A DNA stretch of 41,296 bases from Clostridiales bacterium (lineage in GTDB: Bacteria; Bacillota; Clostridia; Christensenellales; Aristaeellaceae). Position numbers and translations under genes: made by a program. The stretch lies in NCBI GenBank assembly GCA_015056155.1, contig SVGU01000011.1, forward strand, positions 1-41,296, written 5' to 3'. Position 1 is the first letter of the stretch. Each line of letters begins with the position of its first letter. This document shows positions 15,120 through 22,763 of the stretch, in pieces. The notes beneath the pieces are model-generated. The model was not told where the DNA came from. It worked only from the letters and a program-made list of their open reading frames with translations, and ran no database searches.

Positions 15120-15853
15120 TCTGCATCCAGCTCCTTTCCCGGCCCTCCCCGCTGATTCTCAGCGCGGCGGGCTAAGTTCGGCGATTGCCTGCAATCGCTC
15201 TCACTTACTGGACTGTCGTCCAGCTCTTTTCCCGGCCCTCCCCGCTGATTCTCAGCGCGGCGGGCTAAGTTCGGCGATTGCCTGCAATCGCTCTCACTTA
15301 CTGGACTGTCGTCCAGCTCCTTTCCCGGCCCTCCCCGCTGATTCTCAGCGTGGCGGGCTAAGTTCGGCGATTGCCTGCAATCACTCTCACTTACTGGACT
15401 ATCGTCCAGCTCTTTTCGCAGTTCTCCTTTGGCGCGGTGGATCCGCCCGCGCACCGTTGCCACGGGGAGATGCAGCGCCTCGGCCGCCTCCTGATAGGTC
15501 ATGCCCTCCGAATAGCACAGCACCAGCGGCAGCCGGAGCTTCTCAGGCATCCGGGCGAGCGCCAGCGCCAGCGTCAGATCCGGCGGCGGGCTTTGCAGCT
15601 CGCGGATCTCCTCGATGGACACGATGCGCCGGCGCTTTTTCTGTGCGTCATAGCACGTATTGATGAGGATCCGCGTGATCCACGTGCGGAAGAACCGCTT
15701 CTCCCGCAGCGAATGCCGCTTCTCCCACGCTTTGAGGGCTGCGTCCTGCAGCGCGTCGCGGCAGGCATCGTCGTCATGCAGGATGGTATAGGCCACGCGG
15801 TACATCAGCCCACTGTGGGCTTCCAGCTCCTGTACGAAGAAATCCTTGTCCAT
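15116..15853 (-). CDS. ECF sigma factor with three 31-residue C-terminal repeats
   Basis: A 245-residue protein whose first 150 residues are a normal ECF sigma factor: region 2 with YTILHDDDACRDALQDAALKAW and KRFFRTWITRILINTCYD, region 4 with LPLVLCYSEGMTYQEAAEAL and the helix VATVRGRIHRAKGELRKEL. After KELDD (148-151) the frame continues through three nearly identical 31-residue units (DSPVSESDCRQSPNLAR, then AENQRGGPGKEL) and ends LDAE at 245. ECF sigma factors usually stop near residue 150-180, so the tail is an expansion. The tail is polar and probably disordered. The start at 15853 has GAGGAG 8 nt upstream; 15877 is longer. The stop overlaps the anti-sigma gene. Confidence 0.9.
   Translation of the reverse strand: MDKDFFVQELEAHSGLMYRVAYTILHDDDACRDALQDAALKAWEKRHSLREKRFFRTWITRILINTCYDAQKKRRRIVSIEEIRELQSPPPDLTLALALARMPEKLRLPLVLCYSEGMTYQEAAEALHLPVATVRGRIHRAKGELRKELDDSPVSESDCRQSPNLARHAENQRGGPGKELDDSPVSESDCRQSPNLARRAENQRGGPGKELDDSPVSESDCRQSPNLARRAENQRGGPGKELDAE
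15127..15405. repeat. Three tandem 93-bp palindrome-rich repeats inside the sigma gene
   Basis: Units start at 15127, 15220 and 15313, each exactly 93 bp (31 codons), with a truncated copy of the junction (CCAGCTCTTTTCGC) at 15406. They differ by only a few bases. Each unit contains three inverted repeats: CTGGAC-TGTC-GTCCAG, GCGATTGC-CT-GCAATCGC and CGCTGA-TTC-TCAGCG. The copy farthest upstream in the gene has three changes that weaken these palindromes. The high identity indicates recent duplication, and the palindromes suggest an inserted repeat element that kept the frame. Confidence 0.93.
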
Positions 15854-15947
15854 TGGCTCATCTCCTCGTTCAGCCATGCGCCGCTCCGGTGCGGACGCCG
15901 GCTTTGCAGGTGCATTGCCATGCCCCTGCCAGTAACGTTACACCTAT

Positions 15948-15970
15948 TAGACGCATCAGGCATGCATTTC
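15948..15970 (-). promoter_or_regulatory. Putative ECF-type promoter motif of the second sigma operon
   Basis: Minus strand GAAATGC (15970-15964), 10 nt, CGTCTA (15953-15948), the same arrangement as at 4594-4616. It is about 95 nt upstream of the sigma start. The perfect palindrome GTAACGTTAC lies just downstream (15931-15940) and could be a further site. Confidence 0.45.
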
Positions 15971-15983
15971 GTCACGCGCCTGC

Positions 15984-16023
15984 AAAAAAGAATGACCGCA
16001 GCAGGTCTCGCCCGCTGCGGTCA
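15984..16023 (-). terminator. Terminator of the peptidoglycan-binding gene
   Basis: On the minus strand a 10-bp stem TGACCGCAGC/GCTGCGGTCA is followed by TTCTTTTTTG, 16 nt after the stop codon. The T-tract abuts the upstream region of the ECF operon. Confidence 0.88.
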
Positions 16024-16038
16024 GGATGGATATTCAGC

Positions 16039-18753
16039 TTACCACGGAATCTCCTGGCCCGTGATCTTCAGCCAGTGCTTGCGGATGTCGTTCTGATGCC
16101 GCACGCCGTTCTTGGGGTCGTTCTTCTGGCACTCGCTCATCGTGCGGGGGAAGTGCACGCACAGATGGCCCTCGAAGTTGTTGTCGCTGATCGCACCGGA
16201 CAGGTGGGGCATGGAATGCATCGACGCGATGCACCAGATGCCGTTGGGCAACCGGACATACACGGGCTTCTCCGACCAGGAGAACTTGCCGCCCCAGGCT
16301 GCCTTCATGATCGCGGTATCGTTGGCGGTCAGCGGCTCGGAGTCCGCATGGCGGCCGAGGGAGTAGAAGCGCAGATAGAAGCTGGAGCCGCTGGAGGGCT
16401 CGTACACCAGCACGACCTGGCCGCTCTTGACGGTGGGCTTGATGTCGTCGAACCAGTGCAGGAGCTTCACCTGGGAAACCGCCGGGCCGCCGCCGTTGCC
16501 GGTCAGGCCGCCGCTGGAGGTGGTGTCCTCGGGCAGGGCGGTGTCGCCCGTCACGCAGGAGCCGGAGTACAGCTTCGTCTGGGTCTGCACGCCCGCGACG
16601 CCGTCCGCCGTCAGGCCGTTGCGCTTCTGGAACGCCACCACCGCAGCGTAGGTCGCTTCGTCATAGTAGCCGGTGATGGCCACGTTGTACTTGAGGGTGG
16701 AGAGCATCTGCTGCAGGCGGATGACCGCGTTGCCGGTGGAGCCCATCCGCAGCGTGGTGTACGTCTCGCTCTGCCAGCCGTCGCCCGCCTGGATGCCGTT
16801 GGCGGGGATCGCGTCCACGGAGAACAGCACCTCGTAGGTCGCCTGCGTGGCCATGCCGGTGGCGGACATGCCGTTCTTGATCTGGAAGGCACGCAGCGCC
16901 AGCTCGGTGTTGTTGCCGAACTTGCCGTCCACCTTGTCATCCAGATAGCCCAGGTCCTTCAGGCGCTGCTGGAGGTCCTTCACGTCATCGCCGGAGCAGC
17001 CGTTGTACAGGCTGCGGTCCGGATACAGGGAGCTGGGCGGAGGCGTGGTGACCGTGGTGCCCTGCGCGGGCAGCGCATCGTCGGAATAGAGCTTCTTGTA
17101 GGTCTTGGGACCCGCAATGCCGTCCGCAGACAGGCCGTTGCGCAGCTGGAACGCCGCCACGGCCGCGCCGGTCGCGCTGCCGAACACGCCGTCCGCCTTG
17201 CCGGACAGGTAGCCCAGCGCCATCAGACGAACCTGCAGCAGCACCACGTCATTGCCCTTGGAGCCAAGGCGAAGGGTCATGCCGGGGGTCACCTGCGCTT
17301 CGGGCGTGGGGGTGGGAGTGGGCGTCGAGTCGCCGCTGTACGCGGGGATCGCAGCGGCGGAATACAGCCGGTCCGCGGTGTTGGGGCCGACCCGGCCGTC
17401 CACGGTCAGGCTGTTGCGCGCCTGGAAGAAACGGACCGCCTCGGTGGTGCCGGTGCCGTACACGCCGTCGATGGAGCCGGCATAGTAGCCCAGCGTGCTC
17501 AGGCGCTGCTGGACAGACTTGACCTCGTCGCCCTCATCGCCGGGGCGCAGGACCCTGGTGGGCTTGCCCGTGGGGATGGGATCCGGCGGGGGCGTGATGG
17601 AGCTGCCGTTGTCGATGGCGCTGCCGGAATAGAGCACCATGATGGTGTTGGGGCCGCACACGCCGTCCACGGTCAGCTTGTTGCGGGCCTGGAAGGCCTT
17701 CACGGCCTCGATGGTGCCGGAGCCGTACTTGCCGTCGAGCTTGCCGGCATAGTAGCCCAGCTGCTGCAGGCGGGCCTGCACAGCCGCCACGTCCTCGCCC
17801 TCCATGCCTTCGCGGAGGGTGCGGTCATCGGAAGGGACGCTGGGCGCCAGCTCCTCGGAGCCCAGCGCGCCGTCGGAGAAGAGCACCTGCGCGGTCTTGC
17901 TGCCGACCTTGCCGTCCACCGTCAGGCCGTTGTTCTTCTGGAATGCACGCACAGCCGCTTCCGTTCCGGAGCCGTACTGGCCGTCGGAAGCGCCGGTGTA
18001 GTAGTGCAGCTCCTTCAGGCGGTCCTGGGTGTACTGCACGTCAAGGCCGGACATGCCGGGGCGCAGGATGCGCTGGGGCACGCCATACTTGAGGTCTTCA
18101 TCCTCCGCAGCCGGGGGATTGGTAGCGATGGGGCCGCTGATGGGCTTGCCGTTCTCGTCAAAGAAGCTCTCCAGCTTCTGCAGCGTCAGGGGGCCAGCCT
18201 TGCCGTCCGCCTCCAGACCCACGATCTTCTGGAACTCCTTCACCGCCGCATAGGTGGACGAGCCGAAAACGCCGTCCGCCCGGGACACGTCAAAGCCCAG
18301 CGCGATCAGCGCATTCTGCAGGATGCGCACGCGGCTGGAGGACGCGCCGAAGACCAGCTTGGCATAGTTGCCGCCGAACAGGCCCTTCTTCGCCGAAGAG
18401 GTGCTGCCGGAGCCGGAGCTGCCCGTGCCGGAGGCGTCCTCGGCCGTGGCGATCTCGCTGATCTTGATGCCCGTGAGGAGCAGGAGCTGATACTGCGTCG
18501 CCGCGCCTGCCTTACCGTCGGCGATCAGGCCGATCTTGCTCTGGAACGCGCGCACGGCACGCTCCGTCGCCTGACCGTACTCACCGTCGATCGGGCCGGT
18601 ATAATAGCCCTGCAACATCAGCGCCTCCTGCAGGCGTTCGACCGCGTCGCCGGTGCTGTTGCGGCGCAGGATCTCCGCCATGCCGCTGCCTGCCATCAGC
18701 ATCACAGCCGCCAGCGCCAGCGCGATCACGCGCACGATTCGCTTCATCATCAT
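16039..18753 (-). CDS. Secreted protein with eight peptidoglycan-binding repeats and a Cys/His C-terminal domain
   Basis: A 904-residue exported protein. The signal peptide (VIALALAAVMLMAGSGMA) is followed by eight PG_binding_1 domains of about 65 residues, each with a pattern like LQxxLxxLGYYxGxxDGxYG and a closing LTVDGxxGxxT. Linkers are Thr/Pro-rich in places (TPTPTPTP). The last 150 residues form a different domain with a cluster of possible catalytic residues: His846, His850, GHLCVHF (His863, Cys865, His867) and His886. This recalls Cys/His peptidoglycan enzymes, but it lacks the SHGCIR motif of L,D-transpeptidases. It probably binds and perhaps remodels or cross-links the wall. The start has AGGAGG 8 nt upstream. 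It stands alone between its own promoter and terminator. Confidence 0.88.
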   Translation of the reverse strand: MMMKRIVRVIALALAAVMLMAGSGMAEILRRNSTGDAVERLQEALMLQGYYTGPIDGEYGQATERAVRAFQSKIGLIADGKAGAATQYQLLLLTGIKISEIATAEDASGTGSSGSGSTSSAKKGLFGGNYAKLVFGASSSRVRILQNALIALGFDVSRADGVFGSSTYAAVKEFQKIVGLEADGKAGPLTLQKLESFFDENGKPISGPIATNPPAAEDEDLKYGVPQRILRPGMSGLDVQYTQDRLKELHYYTGASDGQYGSGTEAAVRAFQKNNGLTVDGKVGSKTAQVLFSDGALGSEELAPSVPSDDRTLREGMEGEDVAAVQARLQQLGYYAGKLDGKYGSGTIEAVKAFQARNKLTVDGVCGPNTIMVLYSGSAIDNGSSITPPPDPIPTGKPTRVLRPGDEGDEVKSVQQRLSTLGYYAGSIDGVYGTGTTEAVRFFQARNSLTVDGRVGPNTADRLYSAAAIPAYSGDSTPTPTPTPEAQVTPGMTLRLGSKGNDVVLLQVRLMALGYLSGKADGVFGSATGAAVAAFQLRNGLSADGIAGPKTYKKLYSDDALPAQGTTVTTPPPSSLYPDRSLYNGCSGDDVKDLQQRLKDLGYLDDKVDGKFGNNTELALRAFQIKNGMSATGMATQATYEVLFSVDAIPANGIQAGDGWQSETYTTLRMGSTGNAVIRLQQMLSTLKYNVAITGYYDEATYAAVVAFQKRNGLTADGVAGVQTQTKLYSGSCVTGDTALPEDTTSSGGLTGNGGGPAVSQVKLLHWFDDIKPTVKSGQVVLVYEPSSGSSFYLRFYSLGRHADSEPLTANDTAIMKAAWGGKFSWSEKPVYVRLPNGIWCIASMHSMPHLSGAISDNNFEGHLCVHFPRTMSECQKNDPKNGVRHQNDIRKHWLKITGQEIPW

Positions 18754-18833
18754 GTTCCTTCCCTCCTGAGTCATCCGTACTCGGACAGCCAGCGGCCGTC
18801 CATTCTTTTGGGAGCGACAGATACTTAACTTAT

Positions 18834-18862
18834 AGTATAGCAGACTCCCGCGCTTTTGTAAA
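18834..18862 (-). promoter_or_regulatory. Sigma-A promoter of the peptidoglycan-binding gene
   Basis: Minus strand TTTACA (18862-18857), 17 bp, TATACT (18839-18834), about 75 nt upstream of the start. Confidence 0.7.
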
Positions 18863-18879
18863 TCTGTGTGACAAATTTG

Positions 18880-19524
18880 TTACATGTGGGTGAATTTCAA
18901 CACATCCATGGGGTTTTCCGCAATAAATTCTGCGCCGGTCTGCCGCAGCTCCTCCTCCGTGCGGAAGCCCCAGAGCGCCCCGACCGGGTGCATCCCCGCC
19001 GCGAGCGCACAGCGCATGTCCACCGAGGTGTCGCCGAGATACAGCACCTCCGCCGGATCGACGCCCATCGCCGCAGCCGCCGCCAGCGCGCCCGTCGGAT
19101 CGGGCTTGACCGGAACGCCCTCGACCTGCCCGCGCACCACGCAGAAAGGCACATCCGGGAAGAAATGGCGCACGACCGTCTTCGTGTCCGCATCGGGCTT
19201 GTTGGAGAAGACCGCCAGCTTCATGCCGCGCTCCGTCAGCGCCGCCAGCAGCTCCCGCACGCCCTCGTAGGGCCGGGTCTGAACCAGATTGTGCGTTTCA
19301 TAATACGCCTGATACGTCTGCCGCACGGCGGGCGCAAGCTCCTGCCGGTCCCGCACGCAGCGCTCGGACAGCGTCTTCGCGCCGTCGCCCACCAGCGTGC
19401 GGTATGCATCCACCGGCCATTCCGGCAGCCCGTGCAGCCGCAGCGCCCGGTTCATCGCCGCTGCAATGTCCGCAAGGGTATCCGTCAGCGTGCCGTCCAG
19501 ATCAAAGAGAACCGCCTGATACAT
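18880..19524 (-). CDS. HAD-family phosphatase (phosphoglycolate phosphatase-like)
   Basis: A 214-residue haloacid dehalogenase hydrolase of the Gph/PpaX type. Motif I is FDLDGTLTD (Asp8 nucleophile, Asp10), a helical cap domain follows (about 15-85), motif II is VFSNKP, motif III Lys lies in VPVKPDPTG, and motif IV is YLGDTSVDM. It would hydrolyse a small phosphate ester such as 2-phosphoglycolate; substrate cannot be fixed. The start at 19524 follows AAAGGAG with 7-nt spacing, and the family begins here. It is followed by the promoter of the peptidoglycan-binding gene without an obvious terminator. Confidence 0.9.
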   Translation of the reverse strand: MYQAVLFDLDGTLTDTLADIAAAMNRALRLHGLPEWPVDAYRTLVGDGAKTLSERCVRDRQELAPAVRQTYQAYYETHNLVQTRPYEGVRELLAALTERGMKLAVFSNKPDADTKTVVRHFFPDVPFCVVRGQVEGVPVKPDPTGALAAAAAMGVDPAEVLYLGDTSVDMRCALAAGMHPVGALWGFRTEEELRQTGAEFIAENPMDVLKFTHM

Positions 19525-19658
19525 GTGTCCGCTCCTTTGCAAATGTATTCCTTCAAACAATATATACGATCCAATCGCCGCAAACCCTGCACGATCCTTC
19601 ACAGAATAATCAGGAAGCCTTCCGCCCATACTGACCGCAGATGAAAGGAGGTCTGTCC

Positions 19659-20276
19659 ATGAGTGACCCCAACGATCAGTACCGCCGTCCGCAGCACCAT
19701 ATGCCAGGCGAACAGATCGACGTCCGCCCGACCATCGACCGGCGGCAGCTGCTGACCGGCAGCGCCATGCTGCTGGGGCTGGCGGTGCTGATGCTGCTTG
19801 CCCTTGCGCCGCTGCGGGCGTCCGCCCCCGCCGCCGAACCGGACGCCGCACAGGCGCACACCGCCGCCGACCAGCGCCTCAGCGCCGAATGCGTCCTCCT
19901 GCAGCACCTGACCTACACCCCCTGCGGCCACCACCTGACCCGCCGCCAGTCCCTGCCAGCAGAGCTTGCCGGGCGCTCCCGCAGCGACCTTGCCGCAGCC
20001 TACGATGCATGGCAGATCACCGCATTCTCCCCGGCGGAGGTGCGGATGGAGCAGTCGCTGGACATGTTCTGCCCGGATCACGTCATCCTCATGCCCGACG
20101 AAAGCGGCATGCTGTGCATCTGGCAGAACAAGTACGGCGATGCACTGGCGCTCACGCGGGAGCTCGGCGCCGCCCTGCAGGACATGCCGGACGACGTGCA
20201 GGACGAGCTGCGCCGGGGCAAGGGCTTCGACTCGCCCGAGGCGCTGGAAAAATGGCTGGAAAGCGCCGAATCGTGA
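19659..20276 (+). CDS. BofC-like membrane-anchored protein
   Basis: A 205-residue protein with a cytosolic N-terminus, one transmembrane helix (about 32-54) and an external domain of about 150 residues. The external part has CGHHLTRRQSLP, a helix SRSDLAAAYDAWQITAFSP and MCIWQNKYGD, then a helical acidic tail. The order and the pattern of strands resemble the BofC C-terminal domain, which in Bacillus restrains the SpoIVB protease in the sporulation checkpoint; many Clostridia carry such proteins outside sporulation. The assignment is by pattern and is moderate. The ATG at 19659 follows AAAGGAGG. It is convergent with apgM and shares its terminator. Confidence 0.6.
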   Translation: MSDPNDQYRRPQHHMPGEQIDVRPTIDRRQLLTGSAMLLGLAVLMLLALAPLRASAPAAEPDAAQAHTAADQRLSAECVLLQHLTYTPCGHHLTRRQSLPAELAGRSRSDLAAAYDAWQITAFSPAEVRMEQSLDMFCPDHVILMPDESGMLCIWQNKYGDALALTRELGAALQDMPDDVQDELRRGKGFDSPEALEKWLESAES

Positions 20277-20280
20277 CAGC

Positions 20281-20317
20281 AAAAGGGGGGATCCTCCGCG
20301 CAGGAAGATCCCCTTTT
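20281..20317. terminator. Bidirectional terminator
   Basis: AAAAGGGG...GATC pairs with GATC CCCTTTT, giving an A-rich 5' side and T-rich 3' side on both strands. It separates the convergent BofC-like and apgM genes. Confidence 0.75.
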
Positions 20318-20324
20318 GTGATGC

Positions 20325-21545
20325 TTACTTGTCGACCTCCAGCAGGCGGCCCATGATGAACCGACCCTCGGGCAGCCATTCGCCGCCGGCCGCAGTCTCC
20401 TCGTCCAGGCGGCTGGGCGTGCCGGGCTTGCGGCTGTCATAGATGGCGTAGGGCACGGGCTTGCCGTCGTGGGTGCGGGTGGACATGAGCGTCTTGTGGT
20501 CGGAGAGCAGCAGGATGCGGAAATCGCCCAGCTCCGGCAGCTTCTCCAGCAGGGGCTTGATGACCTGCTTGTCCAGGCGGCGGATCGCCTCCAGCTTCTC
20601 GGGCAGCTTGCCCGCGTGGGTCATCTCGTCCGGCGCTTCCACGTGGATGGCGGCGAAGTCGTCGCCCGCCTTCAGCGCAGCGATCGCAGCCTCCACCTTG
20701 CCCGCGTAGTTGGTATCCAGGTCGCCGTTCGCGCCGGGCACCTCGGGATGCTTCAGGCCCGCCAGCTCGGCGATGCCCCACACCAGCGGCACGGCGGAAA
20801 TGACCGTGCCCGTGCGGCCGTACTTCTCCACGAAGTTGTCCAGCAGCATCGCCCGGCCCGCGCCCCAGGGCCAGATCATGTTCGCCGGGAGCTTGCCCGC
20901 GGCGATGCGCGCCTTGTTGATCGGGTGATCCTTCAGCACCTCGTAGGACGCCTTCATGAGCGCGGTGATCTCGTCCTTCATCGCGCCGGTGGGATAGTAG
21001 AGGCCCACGTCCTGCTCCAGCACGTTGTGGGGCTCGGTGGTCTGGAAGACCGCGCTCTCGTCCACATCCGCGAACACGCCGATGTGGCGGAAGGTGCGGC
21101 TGACATGCACGGTCAGCTTCGCCGCCTCCTTCGCCGGCTGGAACCGCGGGTCGGCCAGCAGGTCGTTCATGAGGGTCTCGGCCTCGTCGCCCTCGATATT
21201 GCCGCCGTTATGGCTGTGGATGATGAGCTTGCCGTCCATCTCCTCCACCGCGCAGAGGTTGACGCGCATGGAAACCTCGCCCTTCTTGAGCGTCACGCCC
21301 ACGCCGGCAGCCTCCAGGACGCTGCGGCCGGTGTAGCTCCAGCGGGGATCATAGCCGAAGATATTCAGGATCGCCGTGTCGCTGCCCGCAGGCACGCCCT
21401 CGGGGACGGTCTGGCAGGTGCCCGTCTCGCTCCCGGCCAGCGCGCCGAAATAAGGCAGATCCAGGTACTCCAGAGGGGTTTTGCCGCCCAGCTCCGGAAC
21501 CGGATCGTCGCTCATGCCGTCGCCGATAACAAGGATGTACTTCAT
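20325..21545 (-). CDS. apgM: Cofactor-independent phosphoglycerate mutase, archaeal type
   Basis: A 406-residue enzyme interconverting 3- and 2-phosphoglycerate in glycolysis, of the alkaline-phosphatase superfamily aPGAM family. It shows the metal-binding start IGDGMSDDP (7-15), the Ser nucleophile in PAGSDTAILNIFGYDP (Ser55), a GPxF-type insert domain, HVEAPDEMTHAG and LLLSDHKT near the C-terminus. Length is typical. The ATG is at the end of a roughly 50-nt leader from the promoter at 21592-21620. This type of mutase also resembles phosphonopyruvate decarboxylase-linked enzymes; mutase is the common call. Confidence 0.92.
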   Translation of the reverse strand: MKYILVIGDGMSDDPVPELGGKTPLEYLDLPYFGALAGSETGTCQTVPEGVPAGSDTAILNIFGYDPRWSYTGRSVLEAAGVGVTLKKGEVSMRVNLCAVEEMDGKLIIHSHNGGNIEGDEAETLMNDLLADPRFQPAKEAAKLTVHVSRTFRHIGVFADVDESAVFQTTEPHNVLEQDVGLYYPTGAMKDEITALMKASYEVLKDHPINKARIAAGKLPANMIWPWGAGRAMLLDNFVEKYGRTGTVISAVPLVWGIAELAGLKHPEVPGANGDLDTNYAGKVEAAIAALKAGDDFAAIHVEAPDEMTHAGKLPEKLEAIRRLDKQVIKPLLEKLPELGDFRILLLSDHKTLMSTRTHDGKPVPYAIYDSRKPGTPSRLDEETAAGGEWLPEGRFIMGRLLEVDK

Positions 21546-21591
21546 ATGTTCATGCTCCCTTCAAGCGTTGTATACAGGAATAACATGGTCT

Positions 21592-21620
21592 ATTGTAATC
21601 CATCGCCGCCGGATTGTCGA
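21592..21620 (-). promoter_or_regulatory. Sigma-A promoter of apgM
   Basis: Minus strand TCGACA (21620-21615), 17 bp, TACAAT (21597-21592). Confidence 0.6.
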
Positions 21621-21724
21621 GAGGCTGTACACCAAAAGGACAATACCGGAGGACAGCGAGCATGCAGGAAATCTCTGCCAGAGCGCGAATTACACCATCA
21701 ACACCCATCGAAAGGATGACCGAT

Positions 21725-21973
21725 ATGAAGAAGCTTCTCGTGACCCTGCTGCTCCTTGCGTCCCTGCTGCTGCTGACCGCCTGCGGCAACCGCGCGGTGT
21801 TCGACACCACCTACACCTTCACCTACGCCATGGTCGCCCTGCCCGACGGCAGCTACGTCGAAGGCCCGGTACAGAGCTGGCGCGACTACGACGACGGCGA
21901 CCAGCTGCAGGTCACCATCGACGGCGTGACCTACCTGACCCACGCCAGCAATGTTGTTCTGATGAGCGACTGA
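21725..21973 (+). CDS. Small lipoprotein of mobile-element type
   Basis: An 82-residue protein with a lipoprotein signal (LLLASLLLLTAC, lipidated Cys20). The mature part is about 60 residues of short strands: TYTFTYAMVALPDGSYVEG, QSWRDYDDGDQLQVTIDG and THASNVVLM. This pattern (a W-x-D turn followed by QVTIDG and a final S-N-x-V-L) is common in short lipoproteins of clostridial phages and integrative elements; the function is unknown. AAAGGA lies 8 nt before the ATG at 21725; an upstream ATG at 21716 is less well placed. The next gene starts 15 nt later, so the two form a pair. Confidence 0.7.
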   Translation: MKKLLVTLLLLASLLLLTACGNRAVFDTTYTFTYAMVALPDGSYVEGPVQSWRDYDDGDQLQVTIDGVTYLTHASNVVLMSD

Positions 21974-21988
21974 AGACGGAGACTTCCC

Positions 21989-22561
21989 ATGAGCAAAGCA
22001 CATGACCAGCTTTCCCCTGCCAACAAGACGCATTACAATGAAATGTGCTCCTACCTGTTCTCCATCCTGACAGTTCTGCGGCCATTCATGCTTCTGGCGG
22101 GATTGCAGCTAATATCTGGCATCATTTTCCTCACGTCCGGCACGGTGGACATCAACACCGCCACCATCCCCAGGATCCTCATCGCGGACCTGATCATCGC
22201 TGTACTCTTCGCACTGCCGCCTTTCATTCAGCATCGCCGCACACTGCACAAACTGGCGCAGAACGGTTTGATTGACAGTGCATCCGCCGATTTTGCCATT
22301 TCGGAGGCACATTTGAAGAACCGTTTCCGACTCGGCAGCCGTTTCATGTTCATCAAAGGCTCCGGCCGCGCCATCGACCTGCACGATGCGAAAGGATGTG
22401 AATTCCAGCACCGCCGGATCGGCGGCAGCTTCCGCTGGTGGCTCCTGCTGTACATGCTGGACGGCAGTACACTTTGGGTCTTCGAATGCCGGAAAGAATT
22501 TCATGATGAACTTGGGCACATTTTGCGCCCAGCCATCAAACGCGCTACCTCCGCCCGGTGA
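21989..22561 (+). CDS. Hypothetical two-helix membrane protein
   Basis: A 190-residue protein. Two hydrophobic helices (about 25-52 and 60-82) are separated by a short loop; the remaining 110 residues are soluble and contain FRLGSRFMFIKGSGRAIDLHDA and a hydrophobic strand WWLLLYMLDGSTLWVF, ending basic. I know no family. It is weakly preceded by GGAGAC and lies 15 nt after the lipoprotein, so the two probably share a transcript. Codon use is more AT-rich than the core genes, in keeping with accessory DNA. Confidence 0.6.
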   Translation: MSKAHDQLSPANKTHYNEMCSYLFSILTVLRPFMLLAGLQLISGIIFLTSGTVDINTATIPRILIADLIIAVLFALPPFIQHRRTLHKLAQNGLIDSASADFAISEAHLKNRFRLGSRFMFIKGSGRAIDLHDAKGCEFQHRRIGGSFRWWLLLYMLDGSTLWVFECRKEFHDELGHILRPAIKRATSAR

Positions 22562-22720
22562 AGTGCTTCGAAAGCCGATACCACAGCGACGCAGGCTTTC
22601 CGGGCATCACCGCCCGATACCCACTCATCGTCTTCTTTGACCTTCTGCAAAGCGCTGACCGTTTGATCCAGAGTACCGTACCACTCCAACGCCTGAATCC
22701 CCCAACTGCAAAAGGAAGAG
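22501..22720 (-). pseudogene. Possible truncated gene overlapping the membrane protein
   Basis: A minus-strand frame of about 70 residues opens after a TGA near 22730 and ends at 22501. It reads WGIQALEWYGTLDQTVSALQ and VKEDDEWVSGGDARKACVAVV, plausible as an amphipathic soluble protein. The only usable start is a TTG at 22689. It overlaps the 3' end of the plus-strand gene by 61 nt and has no ATG. It is more likely a decayed fragment than a working gene. Confidence 0.28.
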
Positions 22721-22763
22721 CGTGCCCCTCACCCACAGCAGGTGAGCAGGCACGCCCTTTTCA
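22720..22763. terminator. Terminator between convergent genes
   Basis: GCGTGCC and CTCACC pair with GGTGAG and GGCACGC, with a small internal loop. The plus strand then reads CCTTTTC, and the minus strand TCTTCCTTTT, so it can end transcripts in both directions. It lies just beyond the helicase stop. Confidence 0.7.

Noticed and set aside
15127-15405. Possible CRISPR array
   Set aside because: The copies are contiguous with a 93-bp period, without unique spacers, and lie in frame within a gene.
15853-18828. A very long open frame (about 990 codons) on the plus strand across the peptidoglycan-binding gene
   Set aside because: The minus-strand frame has a signal peptide, eight recognisable domains, a ribosome site, a promoter and a terminator. 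The opposite frame is a by-product of high GC and repetitive codons, and its translation has no known features.
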